Notes: a model not told the origin generated them from the sequence alone. A stretch of 16,042 nucleotides of DNA from Thermoplasmatales archaeon UBA447 (GCA_002503205.1 DARE01000020.1:1-16042); one strand, 5' to 3'. Numbered from the stretch's first letter, positions 1-6,795 are shown. Program-made: numbers and translations.

Positions 1-44
1 TTGCATAACGTTTACAAATATAGGTTATTTGCTTATGAACATCA

Positions 45-63
45 ATGGGTCTGTCCGGATTTG
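45..63. repeat. att-like direct repeat, displaced tRNA-Pro 3' end (distal att)
   Basis: These 19 bases are identical to 3702-3720, which is the 3' end of the tRNA-Pro gene plus one flanking base. The match covers the 3' acceptor strand, the 3' half of the T stem and most of the T loop, and stops abruptly on both sides. A partial tRNA 3' end displaced by 3.66 kb from the intact tRNA, with a tyrosine recombinase in between, is the classic footprint of site-specific integration into a tRNA gene. Position 45 is therefore probably the outer border of the element and bases 1-44 the original chromosomal flank. The repeat is seen; the att role is inferred. Confidence 0.8.
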
Positions 64-188
64 TTAATAACTTTTAAAAAATGTTTCAATTGTCATTGTC
101 TTATTTAAACAAAATGTGTAGTTGGTATCCAACTTCTAATAAAATTTGTAGCGATAGAAGAGAATATATAATCATTTTTGGGTTCACG

Positions 189-698
189 TCAATTGTAAGA
201 AAGTGAATTATGACCGTATCTGTAGGGGTCTTTTTTCCCCCCTTTCCCAATTTTTTTTATCTGTCCATTCCTTTCTAGAATTGTTAATGCAAATCCTACA
301 TTCTTCTTGAGTTCTTCATTTTCCTTTTGAGTAGGGTATTCGTCCATATGTTTTTGATATACTTCATTTCTACTTTGAAATACATTTGCCTCATTTATTA
401 TCTTATAGACCTGTTCTATAGTCTCTTCACTTGGTGTTAATGGTGGATATTCTTTGCCTACTCCATCTATTGTTTTTTCAGTGTTGCCTTTTCTTTTTGT
501 TTCTTTTTTACTCTTATTGATTTCTATTCTTCTTTTTATCTCCTTGACTTCTTTTTTGCTGAAATTTTTCAGTGGACCCAAATGTTTCGTAACAATCGTT
601 TTACCTCGTTTGGTCTCTGGATCCCACGAATAGATGACTTCTTGCACGTATTCATTGCCCTTTACTCGTACAATCCTTTTTTTATTTGCGTCGGTCAA
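189..698 (-). CDS. hypothetical protein, transposase-like N-terminus plus C-terminal winged-helix-like region
   Basis: The protein has 169 residues and starts at TTG. Residues 10-42 contain a pattern (YVQEVIYSWDPETKRGK followed by KHLGPL) like the N-terminal domain of archaeal IS1634/IS4-type transposases, which reads as a short beta-rich module. A long basic, charged linker follows (about 45-75). Residues 88-169 look helical and end in a glycine/lysine-rich wing (GQIKKIGKGGKKDPYRYG), like a winged-helix DNA-binding domain. No transposase catalytic core is present, so it is not a transposase itself. It is probably a DNA-binding protein of the integrated element. The TTG start lies 17 nt inside a short upstream frame (682-810). 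Family assignment is by eye and uncertain. Confidence 0.5.
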   Translation of the reverse strand: MTDANKKRIVRVKGNEYVQEVIYSWDPETKRGKTIVTKHLGPLKNFSKKEVKEIKRRIEINKSKKETKRKGNTEKTIDGVGKEYPPLTPSEETIEQVYKIINEANVFQSRNEVYQKHMDEYPTQKENEELKKNVGFALTILERNGQIKKIGKGGKKDPYRYGHNSLSYN

Positions 699-810
699 CT
701 CTGATCCTATTACTAAATTCTGTTAGTAGTGTATCTAGTTTTGTGACAATCAGTTCTCTGCCCCTATTTGTTAGTTTCCAGACGGATAAAGTGGGGAAGA
801 GTTGTTGCAT
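682..810 (-). CDS. possible small 42-aa protein starting inside the palindrome
   Basis: A 42-codon minus-strand frame opens with ATG at 808-810, inside the left arm of the 50-bp palindrome, and ends with TAA at 682-684. It overlaps the TTG start of the next gene by 17 nt. The translation (WKLTNRGRELIVTKLDTLL is its core) reads like the wing and dimerisation helix of a winged-helix regulator (LT.RG.EL). It could therefore be a small regulator or the residual C-terminus of one whose 5' part was replaced by the palindrome. An in-frame TAA sits just upstream in the palindrome. The coding status is uncertain. Confidence 0.3.
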   Translation of the reverse strand: MQQLFPTLSVWKLTNRGRELIVTKLDTLLTEFSNRIRVDRRK

Positions 811-847
811 AGCTATTTATGTACATAAATAGCTATGCAACAACTCT
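798..847. repeat. perfect 50-bp palindrome
   Basis: Bases 798-822 are the exact reverse complement of 823-847, with the axis in the middle of GTAC (821-824) and no loop. Pairing breaks immediately outside. It sits upstream of both the minus-strand genes (189-810) and the plus-strand DUF3800 gene, so a bidirectional operator, a replication or partition site, or a cruciform-forming site are all possible. It does not look like an archaeal T-rich terminator, because no T tract follows either arm. The dyad is seen directly; the role is unknown. Confidence 0.9.
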
Positions 848-1045
848 CAAGAATTAATAGCTTTTATTTTCTAAACCGAAATCACCATAAATACGAAATA
901 AAAGTGTGATTCTGATATCAATCGATATGAATTTATACTACTAAGAAATGATCATATGCGATCAGGAGGGTTGCATTTGCGATCCGTTATGAAGCATTCA
1001 TACCTGGTTGCTTTTTCTTAATTTATGCATAGTTGCCAAGCAACA

Positions 1046-1077
1046 ATAATATAATCAGTTTAATATTGGTAGTTTTG
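1046..1077 (+). promoter_or_regulatory. TATA-like box for the DUF3800 gene
   Basis: An AT-rich ATAATATAAT stretch at about 1047-1056 lies roughly 25 nt before the GTG start at 1077. This is the spacing expected for a leaderless archaeal transcript, and no convincing Shine-Dalgarno sequence precedes the GTG. A small 5-bp hairpin (GTTGC/GCAAC, 1032-1044) lies just upstream of the box. Confidence 0.45.
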
Positions 1078-1823
1078 TGTATTTCCTCTATCTAGATGAA
1101 TCTGGAGATTGTCACTCTTGGTCACAAAATAATAATTTTGTGATAGGGGGTTTTGCAATTCATGAAGGTCAAGTTCCAAGTTTGACAAATCAAATGAATG
1201 CCATTCAACAAAAATATTTCCCTGGCATTCGAGTGCAAATACCATTCCACGCGAATGAAATCAGAGCAGGGCGGGGTAAATTTGGAAATCTAGGTAGAAG
1301 CACGAGGGAAAATCTCTTTGAAGACCTGTTCAACATGATTAAAAATAGCGTTTTCCCAAAAACAATTGCATTTTCAACAATATTAAATATCACCAAAGCT
1401 ACCAGTAGTCCGACGGAAGACCTCTCAACAGTATTTTCTGATGTGGCTTCGCGATTTAACTTATTCCTAACTCGAGGATACAGAAGAGGGCCTAAAAATA
1501 AGGGAATGATCATAATCGATCATTCAAACGAAGACAAATACATGGAATTTTTTCAAGGATACAGGGACAATGGTACACAGTACGGTGATATCCGCAACAT
1601 AGTTGATATTCCATATTTCGCCAGCGGAAAGGACACTAGAATGATCCAACTTGCTGATCTTTGTGCCTATGCAGTATTCAGACAATACGAACATGGTGAC
1701 TCTGCTTATTTCAATTACATTGAGAAGAAATTTGATAGAAGAGGTGGTAGAGGACCCATAGATGGTTTAAAACATATGACAAAAGAAGACTGTAAATGTA
1801 TCGCTTGCACTTCAAGGTTATAA
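1077..1823 (+). CDS. DUF3800 domain protein
   Basis: The 248-residue protein matches the DUF3800 family by its ordered signatures: an N-terminal beta strand ending in DESGD (residues 7-11), FHANEI (57-62), a hydrophobic strand ending in DHS (about 144-150), and the closing IQLADLCAYAVFRQYE helix (180-195). The acidic and His residues (D7, E8, H58, E61, D148, D183) fit an RNase H-like metal-dependent fold, which is the structural prediction usually made for this family. The biochemical role is not established. The length is full for the family. It starts at GTG, has its own TATA-like box, is the one convincingly intact gene in the element and lies between broken genes, so it looks like retained cargo. 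Genes of this family often sit on mobile elements and near defence loci. The cysteines near the C-terminus (CKCIAC) are unusual. Confidence 0.85.
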   Translation: MYFLYLDESGDCHSWSQNNNFVIGGFAIHEGQVPSLTNQMNAIQQKYFPGIRVQIPFHANEIRAGRGKFGNLGRSTRENLFEDLFNMIKNSVFPKTIAFSTILNITKATSSPTEDLSTVFSDVASRFNLFLTRGYRRGPKNKGMIIIDHSNEDKYMEFFQGYRDNGTQYGDIRNIVDIPYFASGKDTRMIQLADLCAYAVFRQYEHGDSAYFNYIEKKFDRRGGRGPIDGLKHMTKEDCKCIACTSRL

Positions 1824-1970
1824 TAAAAATACCTTCAATATCATTTACACGGTCTCAAATCGCTTCTACGCAGCTCAAAAGTGCATATCCAATCACAGTT
1901 TATTCTCACCCGATGATGGCGATTCACCTACCGCCCATGTAATTCGTATTGTATTTCCTGTTTCGTAGTT

Positions 1971-2348
1971 TCAAGGCAGCACTTCCCTTTCAATTTCGCC
2001 ATGTCCGCTGAAATATGCATCTACAATTTCGTCCTGGTATCTGCTTTCCTGATATTCTTCATAGCGTGTAATTAAATGATTCAACCTATTGACGAGCGGT
2101 TCAATGCGTTTTGTTGGAATCTTTTTGCAATATTCCTTATAGTGTCTGCCATGTTTGTCGGTGTGCGACTGAATGAATATTTAACACAGTGGAACCTTTC
2201 CTCCCTCATACTCTGGCAGGTACTCTTTCATGATGAATCCATGTGCCCCTAGGATATTAAAAATGCTCCATATATGGTGCTTAAGGAGATGTATCCATTT
2301 TGGAGACTGAAGACATGCGAATTTCTGAGAAGAGGTCACACAAAACAT
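1971..2348 (-). pseudogene. unrecognised ORF remnant with an in-frame stop
   Basis: A minus-strand reading frame starting at ATG 2346-2348 stays open for 55 codons to TAA at 2181-2183. It then continues in the same frame for a further 69 codons to TGA at 1971-1973. The two halves have normal protein composition, rich in Lys, Glu, Tyr and Arg. The second half contains segments such as GRHYKEYCKKIPTKRIEPL and a GHGEIERE tail. One stop in about 125 codons is far fewer than random AT-rich DNA would give. I do not recognise the family. It is most simply a plasmid-type gene inactivated by a nonsense mutation; two separate short genes are an alternative. Confidence 0.4.
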
Positions 2349-2461
2349 ATGATTGAATGAAAAATGTGATATGGAAATTAAGCCTTTAAAATAAGGCTAT
2401 GGAGAGAAATACTATGAACAATGTGACATGGTTTTTGAATATGTCAGTTCTTGCCCATAGT

Positions 2462-2712
2462 ATATCTATACACTCCTGTACTCATTTATGTCCCGGTTTT
2501 CGTCCTGGAGATTTTTCTCTTTTGAACGGTATGTTCTGTCCTGATTGCTGGCTAGAAAAGCAATTGTCGGTAACATTGAAGTTATCTATTTTTGATACCG
2601 TGTTTTTCACTGTTTGCGTTTGAAAGTAACTGTAGTATTCAGATTGGTTAATTATGAGTTCACTACTTTAGATATCTATACAGGTGGATAGACATGCATG
2701 CGTCCCGGTTTT
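2462..2712. repeat. pair of spaced direct repeats (two 11-mers each)
   Basis: ATATCTATACA occurs at 2462-2472 and 2672-2682. GTCCCGGTTTT occurs downstream of each copy, at 2490-2500 and 2702-2712, with spacers of 17 and 19 bases. The order and orientation are kept, so this is a duplicated composite motif of about 40 bp rather than two chance words. The stretch from 2349 to 2790 otherwise contains no gene I can support. It may be a regulatory or replication-site repeat of the element, or the trace of a segmental duplication. Confidence 0.5.
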
Positions 2713-2792
2713 GGATTTGGCTTTCTTTCGGATAATTGAGATCTTAAAATTATGATCATGACTTACGTTGAAATTTCATGATCCCTGAGTGA

Positions 2793-3068
2793 TACGCCTG
2801 TTACACCCAAGAAGAGATCGCTGAGGAAGTGAATCAACCAGTGATGACAGTAAATGATCAGTTGAAAGTTCTTACGAAATTGGAAAGTTTTCCAAAATTG
2901 TATAAACCCTCAGCAGAGTTCAACGATCCAGACTTCCAGATTCCAATCTATAATCGCTGGAATTTCCTTTCCACACAAACACTCTGGGATGACAACAGAA
3001 CCTACAAACTACTGAACATTTACAAACTCGCCAATTATTTCGATGCTTCTTGCCCTTATTCAAGGTAA
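2793..3068 (+). pseudogene. fragment of a ParB-like/DNA methyltransferase-type plasmid protein
   Basis: The frame opens after TGA 2790-2792 and encodes an HTH of the form YTQEEIAEEV followed by VMTVNDQL. A segment ending in DFQIPIYNRWNF comes next. This HTH plus the I-Y-N-x-W-N linker resembles the middle of large plasmid or viral proteins that join a ParB-type nuclease domain to an adenine methyltransferase. Both the upstream ParB part and the downstream methylase part (no methylase motif IV, no FxGxG) are absent. The frame ends at 3066-3068, where it collides head-on with the truncated integrase. A GTG at 2829 is possible as a start but probably meaningless. Assignment is by motif memory and moderately certain. 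Confidence 0.5.
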
Positions 3069-3486
3069 TTTTTACGATAATTCTTGCAGGTAGCGATTCA
3101 ATTTTGATAGTACCATCCTTAGCATTTAATTCTGGTATATCTCCAACCCTAAGGCAATCAGTTCCATCGCCATTCGAAATGCTATATGGTCGGATACCAG
3201 CATATGCAATTAAGGCAATTGCAACCTTGCCTCTTAGCCCGGCATGTCTTAAAATTTTAAAAAGTTCTTCTTGTGAAGGGGCAGATTCATTCTGTGTGCT
3301 TTCATCAATGTTCTCATTCTTAATTTTTAAAGTACCCTTGAAATCAATTCCATTATGTCTGGTCCATGAATTGCTCACTTTTTTATATCGTGCTATGTAA
3401 GCCCCATGCTTTCCTTCTCTTTCCATCGGCCGGATCAAATCCATGCATTGATCCTGTAGCGGCTTTACTGCCTTTGCATCCTCCAA
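3000..3486 (-). pseudogene. truncated archaeal tyrosine recombinase (integrase)
   Basis: The minus-strand frame reads inward from the tRNA-Pro side. Residues about 28-50 resemble the SAM-like core-binding region (YKKVSNSWTRHNGIDF). Residues about 68-145 match the start of the catalytic domain of archaeal integrases, including LIAYAGIRP with the first catalytic Arg (R99), an NGDGTDCLRVGDIPEL segment and the ARIIVKITLNKGKKH strand. After about residue 148 (near 3042) the homology stops and the frame runs on as antisense of the ParB-like fragment. The HxxR motif and the Tyr nucleophile are therefore missing. The 5' side is also short: the frame opens right after a TGA and starts at TTG. It is a relic of the enzyme that probably integrated the element into tRNA-Pro. 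Confidence 0.75.
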
Positions 3487-3701
3487 AATTCATTTAGGCG
3501 TAGTATTCAATCGATTACAATAGAATCCTAATCACCTAAGCTATACACCTACTGTTAAATTGGAACCATTCTAAATATTTTCATACCATCTCCTTAAGTC
3601 TTCGCCTCTCAATAATTCAAAATGAGTTTTGCTTCTATCCTCAACCATAGATATACCATGAATTTGTGGTTTATAATTAAACTGTTTTTACATAGTTATT
3701 T

Positions 3702-3720
3702 ATGGGTCTGTCCGGATTTG
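3702..3720. repeat. att-like direct repeat within tRNA-Pro (proximal att)
   Basis: This is the second 19-bp copy of the repeat at 45-63. Here it is part of the intact tRNA-Pro gene, covering the 3' acceptor strand, the 3' T-stem strand and most of the T loop. Integration at this place regenerates a functional tRNA, which is why such sites are favoured. Just inside the element, 3691-3704 repeats the half-site at 808-821 of the 50-bp palindrome with one mismatch. Confidence 0.75.
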
Positions 3721-3775
3721 GACCGGAGTTTCCAACTCCCGAAGCTGGAAGGATACCAGGCTACCCCACAGACCC
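3703..3775 (-). tRNA. tRNA-Pro (anticodon CGG)
   Basis: The complement folds as a complete 73-nt tRNA. The 7-bp acceptor stem is GGGTCTG/CAGACCC with discriminator A73. The anticodon stem is CCAGC/GTTGG with loop TTCGGGA, giving anticodon CGG (reads CCG). The T stem is TCCGG/CCGGA with loop TCCAAAT. No intron and no encoded CCA are present. The 3' end is the attachment site of the element to the left. An AT-rich box on the minus strand lies at about 3799-3809, roughly 25-34 nt upstream of the 5' end. Confidence 0.92.
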
Positions 3776-3960
3776 TTAAGTGCGGATTGCTTTTCTTGTT
3801 ATTATTTTTGCCTTTGTAGTGGGTATCTGTGAATTTTTACACACATATATAGCATTTGACGATATACACTATCGTTAAAATATAACATTGAAAAACAAGA
3901 AGAAGACCATATTTGTAATACGTTAATTAGCGTAATTGAAATAGCACGATATACGATACA

Positions 3961-3970
3961 TTTAACTATA
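3961..3970 (+). promoter_or_regulatory. TATA box of the PEP carboxykinase gene
   Basis: TTTAACTATA is centred about 24 nt before the ATG at 3990, with no Shine-Dalgarno-like sequence between them. This spacing suits a leaderless archaeal transcript and supports the chosen start. Confidence 0.5.
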
Positions 3971-3989
3971 ACCTCAGAATTCTCATACG

Positions 3990-5762
3990 ATGGAAAGCTC
4001 TCAGGAATCCATTGTAAATCAATGGGTTGAGAAGGTTGCATCTCTGACAAACCCTGACAAAATTTATTACTGTGACGGGTCAAGGGATGAGTATGATAGG
4101 ATTACAAGTTCTATGGTAAAAGAAAAAAAACTCATAAAACTCAATGAGAAAACATATCCGGGTTGCTTTCTCTACAGAAGTGATCCTAAGGATGTTGCCA
4201 GAACCGAAAAATCGACATTTATTTGTGGTGAGTCAGAAAGTGAAGTGGGGCCACTGAATAATTTCATGTCTGTTGATGATGCAGACAAAATCACTGTTGA
4301 ATTGCTAAGAAACGCGATGAGCGGTAAAACCTTGTATGTTATACCATACATAATGGGCCCACAAAAATCACCGTTCTCAGAGGTTGGAATTGAACTCACA
4401 GACAGCCCCTATGTTGTTGCCAATATGTTCATCATGACAAGGATGGGGGATGTCGCGATGGAAAGAATTCGGGATGGCCAGGACTTCATCAAAAGCATAC
4501 ACTGCTCAAGAGACCTGAATCCTGAGAAAAGGTACATTTTGCATTTTCCGTGGAGAAAAACAGGCCTCGATGCAGAGATCATCAGCATTAATTCTGCCTA
4601 TGGTGGAAATGCGTTGCTCAGCAAAAAATGCCATGCCCTGAGGATTGCCTCAGTAAGGGCAAGGGATAATGGATGGCTTGCAGAACACATGCTAATACTT
4701 GAAGTTGAGAGCCCAGGCGGGAAGAAAGACTACATTTGTGCCGCATTTCCAAGCGCAAGCGGTAAAACAAACCTCGCTATGATAAAACCTCCAGAAGAGT
4801 ATGCAAAAATGGGCTGGAAGACAAGGCTGATTGGAGACGATATAGCTTGGATGAGATTCGGAAAAGACGGTAGGCTCTATGCAATAAACCCTGAAAATGG
4901 ATTTTTTGGGGTAGTACCAGGCACAAGCCATAACACAAATCCAAATGCCATGGAAGCAATCAGCAGGGACACCATATTCACGAATGTGGGGCTCACAGAG
5001 CACAATGAACCCTGGTGGGAGGGCCTTGAACAGCCAAGTGGCCCTATCAAGGACTGGCAGGGTAAGGATGTTGAGAGGAGGTCAGGGGAGAAAGTAGCCC
5101 ACCCAAACTCGCGGTTTACAACACCTCTGCACCGGTACCCTGAACTTTCCCAGAAGGCGGATGATCCAATGGGGGTTCCTGTATCTGCAATAATATTTGG
5201 CGGAAGGAGGGTGGACACGATTCCACTTGTCTTTGAATCCTTCGACTGGAACCATGGAGTGTTTCTAGGTGCAACAATGGGTGTTGAACAGACCGCAGCA
5301 GCAGAAGGCAAAGTGGGTGCAGTTCGCAGGGATCCAATGGCAATGAGGCCTTTCTGCGGTTACAACATAAATGACTATTTCAGGCACTGGCTGGACATTG
5401 GCAAAAGCAGTAAGAATCTGCCTAAAATTTTCTATGTCAACTGGTTCAGGAAAGATAGGGAAGGAAACTTCATGTGGCCTGGATTTGGGGAAAACATAAG
5501 AGTTCTCCAATGGATAATAGGACGCTGCAATGGTGAAGCAAAGGCCATAAAAAGTGAAATAGGATATCTGCCAGAAGAGGGTACGATAAATACTGCAGGA
5601 CTTGAAGAACATAACGTGAACATGAAGGATCTTCTCAGGATTGATCATGTAGAGTGGCTTAAGGAATTCAGTGAAATAGATAATTACATTAAAGGCCTTG
5701 GAAATAATTTCCCCAGGGAGCTCTCTGAACAACTGATTAACCTTAAAAAAAGACTTAACTAA
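3990..5762 (+). CDS. pckG: phosphoenolpyruvate carboxykinase (GTP)
   Basis: This enzyme converts oxaloacetate and GTP to phosphoenolpyruvate, CO2 and GDP in the cytoplasm, the entry step of gluconeogenesis. The 590 residues are full length for the GTP-type family. Visible signatures are AYGGNALLSKKC (203-214, substrate-binding), the phosphate-binding loop AFPSASGKTN (252-261) with the family's reactive-Cys loop replaced here by the short C250-A-A-F-P start, GDDIAWM (282-288, metal binding), FFGVVPGTS (305-313), the R-TTPL segment near 375-380, PFCGYNINDYF (454-464) and the WFRKDREGNFMWPGFGEN block (485-502, guanine/lid region). It starts at ATG behind a TATA-like box and ends 4 bases before the convergent azlD stop. 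Identification is secure. Confidence 0.97.
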   Translation: MESSQESIVNQWVEKVASLTNPDKIYYCDGSRDEYDRITSSMVKEKKLIKLNEKTYPGCFLYRSDPKDVARTEKSTFICGESESEVGPLNNFMSVDDADKITVELLRNAMSGKTLYVIPYIMGPQKSPFSEVGIELTDSPYVVANMFIMTRMGDVAMERIRDGQDFIKSIHCSRDLNPEKRYILHFPWRKTGLDAEIISINSAYGGNALLSKKCHALRIASVRARDNGWLAEHMLILEVESPGGKKDYICAAFPSASGKTNLAMIKPPEEYAKMGWKTRLIGDDIAWMRFGKDGRLYAINPENGFFGVVPGTSHNTNPNAMEAISRDTIFTNVGLTEHNEPWWEGLEQPSGPIKDWQGKDVERRSGEKVAHPNSRFTTPLHRYPELSQKADDPMGVPVSAIIFGGRRVDTIPLVFESFDWNHGVFLGATMGVEQTAAAEGKVGAVRRDPMAMRPFCGYNINDYFRHWLDIGKSSKNLPKIFYVNWFRKDREGNFMWPGFGENIRVLQWIIGRCNGEAKAIKSEIGYLPEEGTINTAGLEEHNVNMKDLLRIDHVEWLKEFSEIDNYIKGLGNNFPRELSEQLINLKKRLN

Positions 5763-5766
5763 CTTC

Positions 5767-6060
5767 TCACAAATAACTGAATAACACAGTCACAAGCATG
5801 GCTGCCAGAACGGCCATGCCTACATTTTTTGTTTTAATTGATATAATTGCGGCCATTACGAGAGCCACTGCGTATCTGTAGTTGAGGCTTGGTATATTCT
5901 CAACCATGAGTGTGGCAAAAGCAGCAATGGCAAAATAGCCGAAGAATCTGTTTAACTTACCTCCATCAGAATTTCGGCGCAATATTAGCCATGGAATCAA
6001 CCTCTGTGCCAGACTCATTACTGCCAGAACTGCAATTAGAATCCACACTATTTCAGTCAT
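5767..6060 (-). CDS. azlD: AzlD-family small membrane protein of a branched-chain amino acid exporter
   Basis: A 97-residue, very hydrophobic protein with about four membrane segments, the normal size for AzlD. AzlD acts with AzlC as a two-component exporter of branched-chain amino acids or their analogues. The short conserved motif around LAQRLIPWLIL after the first helix is typical. The ATG (6058-6060) overlaps the end of azlC by 8 nt. An AGGTGA Shine-Dalgarno sequence at 6067-6072, inside azlC, is 6 nt upstream and fixes the start, so the two are translationally coupled. The substrate is inferred from the family only. Confidence 0.88.
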   Translation of the reverse strand: MTEIVWILIAVLAVMSLAQRLIPWLILRRNSDGGKLNRFFGYFAIAAFATLMVENIPSLNYRYAVALVMAAIISIKTKNVGMAVLAAMLVTVLFSYL

Positions 6061-6754
6061 GAGTCTTCACCTTTCCGGCCATGCTGAAAGCTACGCCTGC
6101 AATTACTCCCGCAAAGATGGCAACTATGTAATAATAGGCAGAAACGCCAGATAAACGGAATATTGCTGCTATTGCTATTGAGGTGATTGCAACGATTGCT
6201 GTATCTTTGCCCTTTACATTTGGGACGAAGAGCCCAAGGAAAAGGGCTGAAAGTGCGATTGTAAGATCCGCCAGATATTTGGTGGAAATGTGGCTGAATA
6301 AAAGGAAACCTGCAGCTGACGCAAAGAACCAGTTCAAATATGCCCACATTGCCAGCTTCATAACCTTTGAACCAGTTATACTGCCTGCAGATATTGCTAG
6401 GCCATATACCTCATCTGTAAGAAATGGAGCAATTGCAAATATTGCAATTTTACTTAGGCCTCCTATCTTTCTTTCCAGGTGCGGCCCATAAAATGAATGC
6501 CTTAAATTAAGGAGAAACGCAGTTAACAGGATTCCAGGTATTTCCAGCCCAGTACTCCAGAATCCCAGAAAAGCTGACTGAACTGCCCCAGAGTAAACGA
6601 AGGCTGAAAGGCCGAGAACATAATAGAATTTCAGGCCAAGAATATAGGATATGGACCCGAACACTATACCAGAAGGGATATACCCCATTGAAACTGGCAA
6701 AAACATGTTGTACATTTTCAGGTTCTTACCAGCGGCTACTGGAAGCTGAGACAA
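6053..6754 (-). CDS. azlC: AzlC-family branched-chain amino acid exporter subunit
   Basis: A 233-residue integral membrane protein with the AzlC family pattern. The N-terminal P-S-G-IVFG segment (MGYIPSGIVFGSISY, about residues 23-37) is followed by several membrane helices and the conserved LNLRHSFYG motif (about residues 82-90). It is the large subunit that pairs with AzlD. The longest frame begins at TTG (6752-6754); an ATG at 6713-6715 (residue 14) is an equally plausible start and still precedes all membrane segments. It is divergent from the marR gene, so the 118-bp intergenic stretch with two dyads (6796-6815 and 6846-6862) may control both directions. Confidence 0.88.
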   Translation of the reverse strand: MSQLPVAAGKNLKMYNMFLPVSMGYIPSGIVFGSISYILGLKFYYVLGLSAFVYSGAVQSAFLGFWSTGLEIPGILLTAFLLNLRHSFYGPHLERKIGGLSKIAIFAIAPFLTDEVYGLAISAGSITGSKVMKLAMWAYLNWFFASAAGFLLFSHISTKYLADLTIALSALFLGLFVPNVKGKDTAIVAITSIAIAAIFRLSGVSAYYYIVAIFAGVIAGVAFSMAGKVKTHD

Positions 6755-6795
6755 TTCGCTGCAATTTAGATTTGGTATTTTAAAGTTCTATGCCG

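Larger units (their letters stand above)
45..3720. mobile_element. decayed integrative element in tRNA-Pro(CGG)
   Basis: The 3.66-kb segment is bounded by 19-bp direct repeats derived from the tRNA-Pro 3' end. It contains typical plasmid or virus genes: a truncated archaeal tyrosine recombinase next to the intact tRNA, a fragment of a ParB/methyltransferase-like protein, a protein with a transposase-like N-terminus, a DUF3800 gene and a perfect palindrome. Several of these are broken, so the element is probably no longer mobile by its own enzymes. Codon use and frame integrity are poorer here than in the genes after 3990. An alternative is a composite of two elements that used the same tRNA, with most of one deleted. 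Confidence 0.7.

Noticed and set aside
2399..2623. 74-codon plus-strand frame with several cysteines
   Set aside because: The composition is poor in charged residues, no motif is recognisable, and the opposite strand over part of it reads equally protein-like. It also overlaps the spaced repeats. Probably chance.
3050..3400. 116-codon plus-strand frame
   Set aside because: It is the antisense shadow of the truncated integrase, whose archaeal recombinase motifs on the minus strand are clear.
3000..3775. SSV-type integration with the integrase gene split by the att site
   Set aside because: The att core is inside the tRNA and more than 200 bp away from the integrase frame. The integrase ends at a collision with another gene fragment, not at an att site.
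3802..4083. 93-codon minus-strand frame upstream of and overlapping pckG
   Set aside because: It overlaps the first codons of a secure pckG gene and its promoter, and has no recognisable features.
4877..5732. Several minus-strand frames of 60-155 codons within pckG
   Set aside because: Antisense shadows of a full-length, motif-complete enzyme.
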